NCBI GenBank assembly: GCA_034439615.1
Contig: JAWXAT010000002.1
Coordinates: 1-50,985, forward strand
Direction of reading: 5' to 3'
Length of the DNA stretch: 50,985 bases
Origin: Oligoflexia bacterium
GTDB lineage: Bacteria; Bdellovibrionota; Bdellovibrionia; JABDDW01
Under the pieces are notes generated by a model. That model was not told the DNA's origin. It ran no database searches and saw nothing but the letters and a program-made list of their open reading frames with translations. Shown here in pieces: positions 43,825-50,985 of the stretch (positions are counted from its first letter, which is position 1; the number at the start of each line of letters is the position of its first letter). The position numbers and the translations under genes were made by a program.

Positions 43825-44577
43825 TTATTCGAAAATCTTCTTCAAATTATAGGTAGCTTTGATTTGAGCATCAAGAGCTTCACGAACCATTCCTTCAGTG
43901 ACTTCTACTTGCTTGCCATCTGAAGCGGGAACGCGTTTTGTGCGTGCAGCAAGTTCAGCAATTGTTTGATCGTTATTCTTAGATGACTCAAGGGTGATGA
44001 GTTTCTCACGACCAAAGAATGCGCCTGATTTTTTCTCACAACCTTTACGCGCATCACTCTTGGTGGGTTGCTTAGCATTAAATGAAGCTAAAGCATCTTC
44101 CCAAAAATGGAGCTGACATTGATAAACATCTGAGATGCTTTTTGCATATTCAGCGCGAGCTTTTTTGTCTGCGAAAAGTTCTTTAAATGCACCAAAAAGT
44201 TTTGCTTTGTTCTCATCATTAATTTGCGCAGGATCTTGAACTAAGCTCTCAACAGATGTTAAGAAATTAGCTTTCATCTGAGTTGCAGGATCAACATTTT
44301 GTTGTTGTTGTGGTTGTTGTTGATTGCGCGCTTGTGCTTGAGCTTGTTGAACCGCTTGCTGATATGCGAACATCACACCATTTTGGTAGAGATTCACAAA
44401 AAGGTTTGCAGTCATAAACAAATGTACAACCGTTGCAACCAATACAGGCAATTCCCATTTGAATGCAAAGTGCTTGTAAAACTTAGTAAACAAGAACCAG
44501 CCACCTGTTGCTAAAACAACCAGTACGACCCAGTGACCAACGATTGATGGCAATAAAATTTTAAATTGTTCCCACAT
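43825..44577 (-). CDS. Two-helix membrane protein with Gln-rich segment
   Basis: The 250-residue protein has two hydrophobic helices (about 12-32 and 42-66), then a low-complexity stretch (about 70-97) of Ala, Gln and Asn with QQQPQQQQN. A soluble helical domain follows (about 100-250, with two cysteines and a final ATYNLKKIFE). GGAG 8 nt before the ATG supports the start. I recognise no family. It lies 16 bp after the GT9 gene on the same strand and is closed by a terminator, so the two form one unit. Confidence 0.78.
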   Translation of the reverse strand: MWEQFKILLPSIVGHWVVLVVLATGGWFLFTKFYKHFAFKWELPVLVATVVHLFMTANLFVNLYQNGVMFAYQQAVQQAQAQARNQQQPQQQQNVDPATQMKANFLTSVESLVQDPAQINDENKAKLFGAFKELFADKKARAEYAKSISDVYQCQLHFWEDALASFNAKQPTKSDARKGCEKKSGAFFGREKLITLESSKNNDQTIAELAARTKRVPASDGKQVEVTEGMVREALDAQIKATYNLKKIFE

Positions 44578-44593
44578 AGTATTTTCTCCTATT

Positions 44594-45778
44594 TCATAGT
44601 GATGACATTTGATTTATCGACGAAACATGAGAAAACTTAACAAGACCTTGGTCTATTAATTTACGAAGGCCTACACTGAGTGCACTTATGATTTTATCGT
44701 AATTCACTTGGTCATAACACATGACTTCTTTATCACAACTACGCTTCCAACATGGCGAACAGGGGGCCTCAGTTACGACCGCTGCCCCACGATCATAAAA
44801 GTCTATTTCATGGGCACAAGTGGGGCCAAACCAAGCGACGGTCCATTTATTTAATGCAATGGCCATGTGCATGCCCAAAGAATCACCTGTGATCACAGCG
44901 TCACACATATCTATATATATCATTCCCTGGCGAAGCCCCAACAACGTGGGTGTCGCAATAACAGTAGCTTGAGTTAGTATGGTCGCGATTTGAATATTGC
45001 GCTGAGTATCTTCTGGACCACCTAAAAGTAAAAGTGGTGAACCCGGGTATTTTAACGAAATCATTTCTATAAGTTTACACCAACCTGCAACAGTTAACTT
45101 TTTATACGAAATCGTGGGGCTACATCCCGTATTAAAACCAATGATAGGTTTTTTAGAGCGAATAAGGCCCAGTCTTTCTCGCTCCTTGGTTTTAAGTAAC
45201 TTCTCATCGCGCGTGAATTCAAAAACATATTTTTCTCTATGAGATTTAAAGCCTAGCGATTCAATAATCAATTGAGCTTCTGATTTTTTATTTACGTAAA
45301 ATTTTTCATAATTCGACAAACCGATTTCATACAGTTTTTGCGCGTCCAAATTCAGTGGTATGATCGCACCAGTTTTCTGATCAACACCAAAACCTCTTCT
45401 CTCACCACTATCAATCGGGATTTCCATTAAACCTGCGGCCACTAATGATTTATCTACGCAAAATGTGTAATCAAAAGCCAATGTTGAAAGCGCTAGAGTT
45501 CCCTCATGATTATTTTTCAAGAGACGATTGATATACGGATTATTTTCTAATAACGCTGAGGCCAAGGGATTAGTGATCCAAGTTACGTGCGCTTTTGGCC
45601 ACTGCGAATGAATTGCTCGCAGAATTACTGTAGCCCTTAAAACAGCACCCAAAGCTTCAAGGTGAATAATAAGAATGCGAGGTGTTGCTACTTCTTTTAA
45701 TTTGCAATGCTCAGAACATATTGTGTTTTTTGAGCACGGTTTATAACCTGAAAAATGACGACAATCAGTCTGGACCAT
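44594..45778 (-). CDS. GT9-family (heptosyltransferase-like) glycosyltransferase
   Basis: A GT-B glycosyltransferase resembling ADP-heptose:LPS heptosyltransferases. The first domain has RILIIHLEALGAVLRATVIL and HVTWITNPLASALLENNP; the second has PIIGFNTGCSPTISYKKL, LLLLGGPEDT and the donor-site region DAVITGDSLGMHMAIAL with WFGPTCAHE. I start it at the ATG at 45778 (394 residues), just before DCRHFSGYKPC; the frame is open to 45814. That opening plus CSEHC forms a cysteine cluster not needed for the GT-B fold and may bind metal. More cysteines lie near the C-terminus (CSPCWKRSCDKEVMC). A role in lipopolysaccharide core assembly is likely. Confidence 0.85.
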   Translation of the reverse strand: MVQTDCRHFSGYKPCSKNTICSEHCKLKEVATPRILIIHLEALGAVLRATVILRAIHSQWPKAHVTWITNPLASALLENNPYINRLLKNNHEGTLALSTLAFDYTFCVDKSLVAAGLMEIPIDSGERRGFGVDQKTGAIIPLNLDAQKLYEIGLSNYEKFYVNKKSEAQLIIESLGFKSHREKYVFEFTRDEKLLKTKERERLGLIRSKKPIIGFNTGCSPTISYKKLTVAGWCKLIEMISLKYPGSPLLLLGGPEDTQRNIQIATILTQATVIATPTLLGLRQGMIYIDMCDAVITGDSLGMHMAIALNKWTVAWFGPTCAHEIDFYDRGAAVVTEAPCSPCWKRSCDKEVMCYDQVNYDKIISALSVGLRKLIDQGLVKFSHVSSINQMSSL

Positions 45779-45905
45779 ATCTTTATTGTAGCAATAGGAA
45801 TCAATAACTCCCATAGAGCGAAAGTCTGGAACTTAGAACTGAAAGTAATTTGCCAAGACCATTAACCCAAAGCATCTAGACATGGGTCTTAATTACCAGG
45901 GGATG

Positions 45906-45956
45906 GGTTTGTGCAATGCAAACCTAGGGAACAATCTAAGGGGGATCTAAGGGGGA
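45906..45956 (+). promoter_or_regulatory. 5' leader with hairpin and duplicated Shine-Dalgarno
   Basis: A 6-bp hairpin GGTTTG/CAAACC (45906-45911 with 45919-45924) is followed by two exact copies of ATCTAAGGGGG (45934-45944 and 45945-45955). The second copy places its G-run next to two adjacent ATG codons (45957 and 45960). The duplicate may raise initiation or be a slippage product. Confidence 0.5.
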
Positions 45957-45959
45957 ATG

Positions 45960-47282
45960 ATGCATAAAAGGATTTATGTAATCGCAATAACGTCGTTTTT
46001 GTTTTTAGCAGGATGCCAAAATAAAAATCCAAATCTTGAAGTAAAACTCGCCAAAGATCCAGGCGCGGTAAAAGAAGATGTCATCTACGGAAATGATGAT
46101 CGCCTTGATCTCTATGAAGTTACAAATCAAGAGGTGTTAGCTTTAGCCAATTCAACCGTCGCTTTAATTCAATCAAGCAAACTTCGAAATAATAACGGCA
46201 CAACAGTTATATCGACTTCAAATTTTGGTTCAGCAATGAATCTTTGCCCGAGTGAAAAATACCGCGATCAACCAACAGCGGCATTTTGTTCAGGCACACT
46301 TGTAGGATCTGACTTGGTACTCACTGCTGGGCACTGCATTTCTTCAAGCGCTGATTGTACAAATACAAAATTTGTATTTGGTTTTGGTGTTTATCAAAAA
46401 GGGGTGAATCCATCGCAAGTTCCAACTTCTGAAGTTTATGGCTGTGGTCAGATTATTCATACCGAAAGAAATGACCGCGGTGCTGATTTTGCGGTCATAA
46501 AATTAGATCGCCCCGTCGCCAATCACCCACCCTTACCCGTTCGTGCTCAAGGTGGTGTGGGTTCAGGGGATGATATTTTAGTCATCGGATATCCTGTGGG
46601 CCTCCCCACAAAAGTAGCAGCTGGTGCAAAAGTTAGAAGTGTATCATCTGAATACTTTGTTGCTAACCTAGACACATACGGAGGAAATTCCGGCTCTGGA
46701 GTTTTTAATGCTCACACCGGACTCATCGAAGGTGTGCTTGTACGCGGAGAACAAGATTTCGCTTCACAAGGGTCATGCCAAGTTTCTAAAGTATGTACCG
46801 ATAGTAGTTGCCGCGGAGAAGACGTAACACAAATTTCAAAAGTTTTACCGTATCTTCCTGTGCAACAAACCAATCCTTCGCCAACACCACAACCCCAGCC
46901 CTCACCTTCTCCTGGTCAACAAGATAAGTACGAAGCAAAACCAAATTTGAATATTCCTGATAAAAACCTTACTGGAGTTTCATCACTTATTAACGTTTTA
47001 AGTGCACCCAATGGCAGAAAAGTTTTTGTATCAGTTAATATTTCACACACGTGGATTGGTGATCTCATCGTTACCTTGAAAGCCGCAGATGGCAAAACTA
47101 TCAAACTAAGTGATCGCGCGGGTGGATCAATCGATAACATTGTAAAGACCTATGAACTACCCAAAGAATTTTCTGAAATTAAAGTAAATGGCCCATGGAA
47201 ATTAAGCGTGTCTGACACCGAAGCCTATGACGTCGGAACACTAAATTCTTGGAGCGTGATGTTTCAATCGCGCCAAGGTTAG
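45960..47282 (+). CDS. Trypsin-like serine protease lipoprotein with P-domain
   Basis: Two ATG codons stand side by side; I use the second (45960, 440 residues) because the GGGGG run is too close to the first. In numbering from the first ATG: lipoprotein signal with LAGC (Cys20); a trypsin-like domain (about 60-300) with His126 in LTAGHC, Asp177 in GADFAVIKL and Ser245 in GGNSGSG; a Pro/Ser linker (about 305-325); then a proprotein-convertase P-domain (about 330-440: SVNISHTWIGDLIVTL, GPWKLSVSDTEAYDVG). The triad is complete, so an active surface- or periplasm-anchored protease is expected. P-domains usually stabilise proteases of subtilisin or metallo type. Confidence 0.92.
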   Translation: MHKRIYVIAITSFLFLAGCQNKNPNLEVKLAKDPGAVKEDVIYGNDDRLDLYEVTNQEVLALANSTVALIQSSKLRNNNGTTVISTSNFGSAMNLCPSEKYRDQPTAAFCSGTLVGSDLVLTAGHCISSSADCTNTKFVFGFGVYQKGVNPSQVPTSEVYGCGQIIHTERNDRGADFAVIKLDRPVANHPPLPVRAQGGVGSGDDILVIGYPVGLPTKVAAGAKVRSVSSEYFVANLDTYGGNSGSGVFNAHTGLIEGVLVRGEQDFASQGSCQVSKVCTDSSCRGEDVTQISKVLPYLPVQQTNPSPTPQPQPSPSPGQQDKYEAKPNLNIPDKNLTGVSSLINVLSAPNGRKVFVSVNISHTWIGDLIVTLKAADGKTIKLSDRAGGSIDNIVKTYELPKEFSEIKVNGPWKLSVSDTEAYDVGTLNSWSVMFQSRQG

Positions 47283-47292
47283 GCTTTGAAAT

Positions 47293-47772
47293 TTAGTGAT
47301 GATGGTGACCGTCGGCTCCATGGGCGTGACCGTGCTGCAATTCTTCTTCGGTAGCTTCACGCTTTTCAAGAACCTCCACATTAAACGTAAGATCTTGGCC
47401 GGAAAGTGGGTGATTGCCATCCATTTTCACATCGGTGCCAGTTACTTCAACAACTGTAAAAATTTGATTATGTCCATCGCCGGATTCGCCGCGAAATTGT
47501 TGACCCACTTCAATCTTATCGCCCTTTGGCAATTGAGAATGAGGAAGTGTGACAATGAGGTTTGGATCACGAGGACCATACGCTTGATCTGATACGACAA
47601 AAATTTCTTTCTTATCACCGACTTTAAGTTGTTTCATCGCTGCTTCTAGACCAGGAATAATTTGCCCACTCCCCTCAAGATACATCACTGGTGCACTTTT
47701 TTGTGACTCCTCGATGGTCTGGCCAGTTTTGTCTTTAAGCGTGTAATGGAATGAAACAACTTGAGTTTTCAT
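47293..47772 (-). CDS. slyD: FKBP-type peptidyl-prolyl isomerase, SlyD-like
   Basis: I start at the ATG at 47772 (159 residues), preceded by AAGGGA at 4 nt; the frame is open to 47829 but the added residues do not fit the family. The FKBP core has YLEGSGQIIPGLEAAMKQLKVGD, and the inserted-in-flap domain (about 65-125) has AYGPRDPNLIVTLP. The end is His-rich (147-159, HGHAHGADGHHHH), as in SlyD, where it binds nickel and other metals. It acts as a folding helper with isomerase activity in the cytoplasm. It converges with the protease gene 10 bp away. Confidence 0.9.
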   Translation of the reverse strand: MKTQVVSFHYTLKDKTGQTIEESQKSAPVMYLEGSGQIIPGLEAAMKQLKVGDKKEIFVVSDQAYGPRDPNLIVTLPHSQLPKGDKIEVGQQFRGESGDGHNQIFTVVEVTGTDVKMDGNHPLSGQDLTFNVEVLEKREATEEELQHGHAHGADGHHHH

Positions 47773-47900
47773 ATGGTCCCTTTCATTTAAAAGAGAAAAA
47801 ATACTTCTCCTTATCGCAGCAAGCAACAATAAAATCAGTTACCCCTACGCATCATTCAATATCCGTTAGAAAACCCAGAAACGTATGCTAGAATTTACAT

Positions 47901-49382
47901 GTGAGCGTCGACTTTAAAAAAGCATCAAACACAATTGTTTTAAGTGATATCCACCTTGCTGATGCAGAACCGCCTCATGCTTATAACCCCTATTGGAAGC
48001 GTTTTAAGCGGCCCAAATACTTCGTTGATCGAACTTTTAAACGCTTTTTAGAGTACATCGATGCAAAAGCCGCCTCACCCATTGAGTTGGTTTTCAATGG
48101 CGACATTTTTGATTTCGATTCTGTCATGAAGATTCCAGCCAAATATGAAACCAAAGTGAATTGGCTAGAGCGGCTCAGGGGTTTATCTGCGGAAGAACCA
48201 AAATCTAAATTTAAAATTCAAGTGATCTTAAGCGATCATCATATTTGGGTTCAAGCACTTCGCGATTTTTTGCTCAAAGGCCATCGCGCTGTTTTTGTCA
48301 TAGGCAATCACGATATGGAACTTCACTGGCCATCAGTTCAACAAGAAATCAGAAGTGCATTAGATCTTCCTGAAAATTTAAAAAACAATGTCCGCTTTTG
48401 CGAATGGTTCTATATCAGCAATCAAGACACGCTGATTGAACACGGAAATCAATACGACGCATACTGCTTATGCTCTAATCCCATTAACCCGCTGATTCGC
48501 AAAGGCCCGTTTGTTGTTGTAAGATTGCCATTTGGAAATCTCGCTGGCAAATACATGCTCAATGGCATGGGGCTTATGAACCCGCACGTCGATAGTAGTT
48601 TTATTAAAAACTCACTTAAAGAATATCTCGTATTTTTTTATAAGTATGTGGTTCGCACTCAACCATTTTTAGTTTTTACCTGGCTATGGGGCGCAATCGT
48701 TACATTGATGTATTCAGTCGGCGAAGGTTTACTTCCTGCCATGACAGACCCACTCACAATTGAATCGCGCATTAATGATATCGCTGATCGCTCAAACTCA
48801 AAAGTTCATACACTCTTAGGGCTTCGAGAGCTTCATGCTCACCCGGCGATTTTCAACCCCATGAGAATTTTGCGTGAGCTTTGGCTTGATCGCGCCATTG
48901 TTCTAGTCTTAATTCTCTTTGGTAGTTTTCAAGTTTTCACTTTTATGAATGTTTTTACACGCGCATCACTTTGGTGGTTTTTTGTTCCTGCGATGTTATT
49001 TATGCCTGCCTTGATATTTTATTCTCGCGCGATCAAATCAGATGTCGCTAAAGTTCAAAAAATGACTTTCATCAAGGCACCCATCAGTGCGCGCATTGCA
49101 AAGGTAAAACGAATCATTCATGGTCACACTCATCACGAAGGTCACACATGGACAGAAGGCATTGAGTATATCAACACAGGAACTTGGTCACCTGCTTACG
49201 AAGATGTAGAGTGTACAAAGGCGATGGGTAGAAAATGTTTCGCATGGATCAAACCAGGAACATCAGGACAACGCATTTCTGAATTACATGAATGGAAAGA
49301 CGACGCCGCAGTATTAATAAAAGTCATCGACACAGTCACAAAAGATGAAGAAGTAAAAACTTTCAAGTCTGCAATAATATAA
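47901..49382 (+). CDS. Membrane-associated metallophosphoesterase
   Basis: The 493-residue protein starts at a GTG. It has the full calcineurin-like metal set: LSDIHLAD (Asp16, His18), FNGDIFDFD (Asp68), IGNHDME (Asn136, His137), and late in the chain HGHTHHEGH. Unlike UDP-2,3-diacylglucosamine hydrolase (LpxH, about 240 residues) it has about 200 extra residues between the third and last motifs, with two or three hydrophobic segments (FLVFTWLWGAIVTLMY, and two near 335-380). The domain may thus be tied to the membrane. The substrate is unknown; a lipid or nucleotide sugar precursor is possible. Confidence 0.85.
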   Translation: MSVDFKKASNTIVLSDIHLADAEPPHAYNPYWKRFKRPKYFVDRTFKRFLEYIDAKAASPIELVFNGDIFDFDSVMKIPAKYETKVNWLERLRGLSAEEPKSKFKIQVILSDHHIWVQALRDFLLKGHRAVFVIGNHDMELHWPSVQQEIRSALDLPENLKNNVRFCEWFYISNQDTLIEHGNQYDAYCLCSNPINPLIRKGPFVVVRLPFGNLAGKYMLNGMGLMNPHVDSSFIKNSLKEYLVFFYKYVVRTQPFLVFTWLWGAIVTLMYSVGEGLLPAMTDPLTIESRINDIADRSNSKVHTLLGLRELHAHPAIFNPMRILRELWLDRAIVLVLILFGSFQVFTFMNVFTRASLWWFFVPAMLFMPALIFYSRAIKSDVAKVQKMTFIKAPISARIAKVKRIIHGHTHHEGHTWTEGIEYINTGTWSPAYEDVECTKAMGRKCFAWIKPGTSGQRISELHEWKDDAAVLIKVIDTVTKDEEVKTFKSAII

Positions 49383-49470
49383 TCGGTCTCACCGAGGTTC
49401 AAATGCAGTAAAATGTATTAAAAGAGGCGGAAATGGCTGAGTGCCGTATTTTGAATTCAGTACGCACTTC

Positions 49471-49941
49471 TTAAGCTTTTTTCTTAAGTGATAAAGTCAA
49501 AACAAAGCGAGCTATGGGTTCTTTACCCGTTTTCTTTGGTGTAGTTGCAGTTACATTTACCGCTAGGTTTTCACGCTCACCAGATTTAATGGCTCTTTCA
49601 ACCAATTCAGTAATGGCATCACCATCTTCGCAGCTAAAATGAACATCCGCCTCGGCTCGCTTAAGAAAATCAGCTTTAAAGTCTTTAAAAATCAAAGAAA
49701 TTTTTTCTTTTCTTTTGTGAATCAAACGCAAAGCTAAAATTCCACCAGCACAATCAGCACCCACACTCAGGGCTCCGAAATACATTCCATTAAGGTGATT
49801 TTTTGATCGCCTTGAAAGTGGGATTTTGATTTCAATGCGTTTCTCACTAACATCAACAACTGAAGGTCTTAAGAAAAATATCATCGGTATTTTTAAAAGA
49901 CCGAATGTTCTTAAAATAAATGTTTCTTTTAAAAGTTTCAT
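49471..49941 (-). CDS. Hotdog-fold protein, DUF4442-like
   Basis: I start at the ATG at 49941 (156 residues), which has GGGAGG about 10 nt upstream; a GTG at 49959 would translate that ribosome binding site itself. The sequence IEIKIPLSRRSKNHLNGMYFGALSVGADCAGGILAL is typical of the hotdog-fold DUF4442/YiiD_C group of thioesterase-like proteins, with the N-H-x-G motif at the helix start. Coenzyme A thioesterase activity is the family expectation but the substrate is unknown. It stands alone. Confidence 0.8.
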   Translation of the reverse strand: MKLLKETFILRTFGLLKIPMIFFLRPSVVDVSEKRIEIKIPLSRRSKNHLNGMYFGALSVGADCAGGILALRLIHKRKEKISLIFKDFKADFLKRAEADVHFSCEDGDAITELVERAIKSGERENLAVNVTATTPKKTGKEPIARFVLTLSLKKKA

Positions 49942-50176
49942 GATTTGCAAGCCTCCCACGGCCTAAGTACACTAACTGAATTATGCTATCGAAAAAAGAT
50001 AATATTTAATCACATGGTTCACTTACACGATTAGATCAAGTTTTCAAGAAAGACTCAAAAAAGAGAAAGAAGCAGAAGTGACTTCAAAATAATCACAGGC
50101 CTTATCAATCAATTTCCCCTTGCCATTCATAACAGGTAAGGAGCTAAAGACTAGTGTTAGATGTTCAATCTGACAG

Positions 50177-50803
50177 TCATTCAACGCGGTGGAAAATAAG
50201 ATTTTCTTGAATAACCTGGCGAGTCTGATCCTTTGGAGCTCGATAATATATCTTTGCATCGTTAAAAACGATAACATCTGAATTATATGAAGCCAGGGTC
50301 AATGAATGAAAACCTATTGGTAAGATAGAATAAGAAATACTCTCGCAAGCAAACTTAGCGAGCCCCAATGAAGTATGGGCAAGCTCATCTGTTTTCTTAA
50401 GTTCATTGGAGTAATAAATAGTTTTGCTTACTTTAGTGTCTATCTCAAATTCTAAATAAGTTTCTTTTGTCCCACTACCAAACCAGCTTGGTCTTTGAGA
50501 GTATTTTAGAACACTCCCTGTGACCACATGAGCGCAAGTTGGATCATTTTTATTTGCCAATGTTTTCATCTTTTTAGGATTAAGTAAGTACGGTTCAAAA
50601 CTTGTGCTAGGCGCGTAGTAACTAAAAGTCTTGGCGTTTCGGTCAAATTCGATGCGTGTTCCCGAGACATTTTGATACTTTCCATTAACAACACTCCAAA
50701 AATCCTGACTGGAATCTTTTGGAGGCACGGGATCGCTTAAGTACTTTGGCCCGCAACCCATAGAAAGGACGATAAATGGTGTTAAAAATTGTAAAAATTT
50801 CAT
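50177..50803 (-). CDS. Lipoprotein of unknown function
   Basis: The 208-residue product has a short lipoprotein signal ending LSMGC (Cys17). The mature part is mixed and beta-rich (YQNVSGTRIEFDRNAKTFSY, TYLEFEIDTKVSKTIYY), with no family I recognise. Two more cysteines (in DPTCAHVV and KFACESIS) could form a disulfide. No terminator is obvious after it. A 77-codon frame overlapping its 3' end (50044-50277) has no ribosome binding site and is probably spurious. Confidence 0.72.
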   Translation of the reverse strand: MKFLQFLTPFIVLSMGCGPKYLSDPVPPKDSSQDFWSVVNGKYQNVSGTRIEFDRNAKTFSYYAPSTSFEPYLLNPKKMKTLANKNDPTCAHVVTGSVLKYSQRPSWFGSGTKETYLEFEIDTKVSKTIYYSNELKKTDELAHTSLGLAKFACESISYSILPIGFHSLTLASYNSDVIVFNDAKIYYRAPKDQTRQVIQENLIFHRVE

Positions 50804-50985
50804 AAAAAATACCTTCAGATTAATTATTTATTATTGAGTGGTGAATACAATCCAATGAGCAAACAGTATGCCGTGGCTGTCAATGAAATGCTATGATTCC
50901 CCCAATTGACCGTCAACTCTCCAAATAGCGATCCATTGTCGATTTACCAAATGTGTGAAGTGCTTTGAGTTTATTGTGATTTGAA

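Noticed and set aside
45840-45956. Possible c-di-GMP riboswitch (GCAAACC in the protease leader)
   Set aside because: Only the one short motif matches; the other conserved parts of the GEMM aptamer are missing.
49383-49470. tRNA-like fragments (GGTTCAAATG, GGAAATGGCTGAGTG)
   Set aside because: No acceptor stem or cloverleaf can be completed within the available sequence.
50044-50277. 77-codon frame overlapping the 3' end of the lipoprotein gene
   Set aside because: It lies in another frame of the lipoprotein gene, without ribosome binding site or family resemblance.

Overview
The window looks like chromosomal DNA of an AT-rich (roughly 40% GC by eye) Gram-negative bacterium. I infer a Bdellovibrionota-like lineage. 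The reasons are the many lipoproteins, FecR-domain surface proteins ending in beta-barrel-like segments, many sensor and cyclic-nucleotide signalling proteins, a mitochondrial-type aconitase, a full-length cobalamin-dependent MetH and a SpeA-type arginine decarboxylase. No rRNA, tRNA, CRISPR array, insertion sequence or phage module was seen. The taxon is an inference and was not tested against any database.

Layout. 1-768 holds no convincing gene, but carries a 14-bp tandem repeat and a strong hairpin. 769-3984 has a secreted His/Cys-dyad protein, a [2Fe-2S] ferredoxin coupled to a secreted phosphatase, and a bolA-grxD pair closed by a terminator. 4138-7041 is a large lipoprotein with seven Ig-like repeats. 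7105-23122 is a signalling and surface block. In it a FecR/beta-barrel gene converges on a four-gene operon in which each gene overlaps the next by 4 bp: Cache histidine kinase, receiver-kinase, receiver-TPR protein and a secreted glycine-rich protein. Next come an Nfu scaffold gene, a propeller-like lipoprotein, and a Cache-HAMP-class III cyclase divergent from a second FecR/barrel gene pair. The kinase and cyclase carry recognisably paralogous sensor modules, and FecR/barrel genes lie on both sides, so I consider this block the best candidate for an undescribed system.

23119-38452 is mostly metabolism: aconitase, a decayed NHL-type propeller gene with an in-frame TAG, MetH, a receiver-GGDEF protein coupled to a methyltransferase, an M3 oligopeptidase lipoprotein, an agmatinase-family enzyme, a ChrA-like transporter and SpeA. 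SpeA and the agmatinase could together make putrescine from arginine.

38610-50803 is an envelope-oriented region: a GT2 glycosyltransferase, a Fam20C/HipA-like kinase behind overlapping hairpins and an interrupted signal peptide, an MBOAT acyltransferase with two lipoproteins, a glutamine-rich membrane protein with a GT9 heptosyltransferase-like enzyme, a trypsin-like lipoprotein with a P-domain, a SlyD-like FKBP, a membrane-linked metallophosphoesterase, a hotdog protein and a small lipoprotein. Several start codons were moved from the longest reading frame to an internal start supported by a ribosome binding site, a lipobox or the family's usual start.
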